Shown here: one piece after another, positions 12,661 to 13,784 of the stretch
How the letters are laid out: every line of letters starts with the position of its first letter
How positions within the stretch are numbered: position 1 is the stretch's first letter
NCBI GenBank assembly: GCA_005880175.1
Contig: VBJR01000020.1
Location: 1 to 13,784, forward strand
Origin: Chloroflexota bacterium
GTDB taxonomy: Bacteria; Chloroflexota; Dormibacteria; Dormibacterales; Dormibacteraceae
Length of the DNA: 13,784 nt
Direction: 5' to 3'
Program-made: the position numbers and the translations under genes
Notes under the pieces: model-generated
What the model was told of the DNA's origin: nothing
Seen by the model: only the letters and a program-made list of their open reading frames with translations
Database searches by the model: none

Positions 12661-13784
12661 GTGAAGGACAGCTCCGGACAGGCGCGGGGAACGCGCCGGA
12701 TCGCCGGGCGGCTCGGGGTGCTCGGCGCCGCGGTCGCCCTCGTGGTGGGGACCCTGATCGCCGTCACCGTCCCGGCCGCCCTGGCGGCCACGCTGTACAG
12801 CAACAACTTCGACTCCGGAGACCTCTCCGGCTGGACGAAGTCGGGCGGCACGTGGGGCCTGGCGACCGACGGCAGCCAGGTGTACCAGCAGTCCAAGTCG
12901 GACGCCAACGACGCCCGCACCTGGTACACGCCAGGGAGCACGTTCACCGACTACACGGTGCAGGCGCGCGTGAAGCCGATCGCCTTCGGCGCTGCCACGC
13001 GGTTCGTCGCACTGAACGCCCGGGTGCAGAGCGCGACCAGCGAGTACCGGCTGGCGCTGCTCGACACGAACCAGGCGCAGCTGCAGACGGTCGACAGCGG
13101 CTCGGTCGCCGTCCTGGGCTCGACCTCGCTGACCGTCAGCACCGGGACCTTCTACACGCTGCAGATCCAGGTGTCGGGCTCGACGGTGACGGGCTTCGTC
13201 AACGGCGCCCAGGTGGGATCGGGGACCAGCTCCCTGTTCCCCAGCGGGACGGTGGGCTTCTCCACGTTCCACGCGACGGCGTCGTTCGACGACCTGCTGG
13301 TCAGCTCGATCGGGACGCCGCCCACGCCGACGCCCACGGGCACGGCGACGCCCACTCCGACCGCGCCGCCCACGGCCACCCCGACGCCGACTCCCACCCC
13401 GACCGGGGGCGGGGGCTCGGACACCGGGCTCATCGGCTACGCGGCGATCAGCGGTGACGGCCACGGGCCGACCACCGGCGGCGCCGGCGGCCCGACGGTG
13501 ACGGTCACGAGCCTGTCCGCGCTGGAGACCGAGGCGGCGAACACCGGGCCCGAGATCATCCGGGTCAACGGCCTGTTCTCCGGCTCCGGCGAGGTCACGG
13601 TCACGTCGAACAAGAGCATCCTCGGCGTCGGCGCCAACTCGGGCCTGACCGGGATCGGGCTCAAGATGAAGGGCCAGTCGAACGTGATCATCCGCAACAT
13701 GAACATCTCGAAGGTGACGGCGTCGAGCGGCGACGGCGACGCGATCCACATCGAGACCAGCGACCACATCTGGGTCGATCACAA
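12661..13784 (+). CDS. Secreted modular pectate lyase, beta-sandwich plus PL1 (partial, 3' end off window)
   Basis: The window holds the first 374 residues. Order: signal peptide (about 1-42, VLGAAVALVVGTLIAVTVPAALA then ATLYS), a beta-sandwich domain (about 43-216, NNFDSGDLSGWTKSGGTW through ASFDDLLVSS) of LamG/concanavalin-like type, probably for polysaccharide binding, a Thr-Pro linker with GGGGS (about 219-253), and a PL1 domain beginning at GLIGYAAISGDGHG (257-270) and cut at SDHIWVDH. The catalytic Arg region lies beyond the window, so activity cannot be judged. The start is GTG 12661 with GGGGAGAG (12650-12657) upstream. Its PL1 part is a close copy of the preceding gene; both signal peptides also begin MK-(N/D)-(C/S). 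It shares the promoter at 11527. Confidence 0.9.
   Translation, partial: MKDSSGQARGTRRIAGRLGVLGAAVALVVGTLIAVTVPAALAATLYSNNFDSGDLSGWTKSGGTWGLATDGSQVYQQSKSDANDARTWYTPGSTFTDYTVQARVKPIAFGAATRFVALNARVQSATSEYRLALLDTNQAQLQTVDSGSVAVLGSTSLTVSTGTFYTLQIQVSGSTVTGFVNGAQVGSGTSSLFPSGTVGFSTFHATASFDDLLVSSIGTPPTPTPTGTATPTPTAPPTATPTPTPTPTGGGGSDTGLIGYAAISGDGHGPTTGGAGGPTVTVTSLSALETEAANTGPEIIRVNGLFSGSGEVTVTSNKSILGVGANSGLTGIGLKMKGQSNVIIRNMNISKVTASSGDGDAIHIETSDHIWVDH
13318..13408 (+). repeat. Low-complexity Thr-Pro linker-coding repeat
   Basis: A run of near-repeats of ACG-CCG/ACG-CCC/ACC-CCG codons encodes TPTPTPT-type sequence (about residues 219-248 of the second lyase), followed by a Gly-rich hinge. It is a flexible, protease-resistant spacer typical of secreted modular polysaccharide-degrading enzymes, and prone to length change. 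Confidence 0.8.
13477..13529 (+). repeat. 53-bp direct repeat, copy 2
   Basis: Identical to 11798-11850 (see copy 1). Similarity continues to the window end with scattered, mostly silent or conservative, changes. The lack of synonymous change inside the 53-bp block, against its flanks, hints at recent gene conversion. Confidence 0.85.

Noticed and set aside
13318..13408. CRISPR or tandem-repeat array
   Set aside because: The short ACG-CC repeats are codons of a Thr-Pro linker in a secreted enzyme, with no spacer structure.
12142..13782. Long minus-strand open frame across both lyases
   Set aside because: It is a shadow of the repetitive, GC-rich lyase genes; the plus strand has signal peptides, ribosome sites and PL1 motifs.

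Overview
The window is dense, very GC-rich DNA with GTG starts, TANNNT-type -10 boxes, ATGA/GTGA stop-start overlaps and two ergothioneine genes. This fits an actinomycete best. A high-GC Chloroflexota member cannot be excluded from the sequence alone (Thr-Pro secretion linkers and the PSPARGEG-type palindrome also occur there). No RNA gene, CRISPR array, integrase or insertion sequence is visible.

Left block (1-2404): two divergent central-carbon genes. A DRE-TIM acyltransferase (isopropylmalate/homocitrate/Re-citrate synthase type) runs off the left edge on the minus strand. A helix-turn-helix protein fused to a Si-type citrate synthase fold runs on the plus strand. They share a short intergenic region holding an A+T-rich island of TTGAT/ATCAA half-sites. 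The citrate synthase domain has Gln where the family has its first catalytic His, so it may be a metabolite-sensing regulator rather than an enzyme. This pair is my best candidate for an undescribed system.

Middle block (2371-9028): all minus strand. In transcription order: M29 aminopeptidase, a broken Gfo/Idh/MocA oxidoreductase, a TPR-like protein, a PLP-dependent aminotransferase overlapping it by GTGA, a GNAT acetyltransferase, a GT4 glycosyltransferase, and a PHP-domain phosphoesterase overlapping that by ATGA. The PHP gene ends inside the 3' end of the citrate synthase gene (convergent overlap).

Right block (9047-13784): plus strand. A candidate promoter leads into a 22-codon ORF with a strong Shine-Dalgarno, then egtB and egtD, which make ergothioneine (EgtD trimethylates histidine; EgtB adds the sulfur). 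egtB as written carries an internal deletion plus frameshift. After a hairpin terminator, a clear promoter with a downstream operator palindrome drives two tandem secreted family-1 pectate lyases. The second carries an extra beta-sandwich domain and is cut by the window end.

Two unrelated genes (the Gfo/Idh oxidoreductase and egtB) show the same lesion type: loss of a conserved stretch of roughly 18-30 codons together with a frame change. This is either real decay or local misassembly, and only the raw reads can tell.
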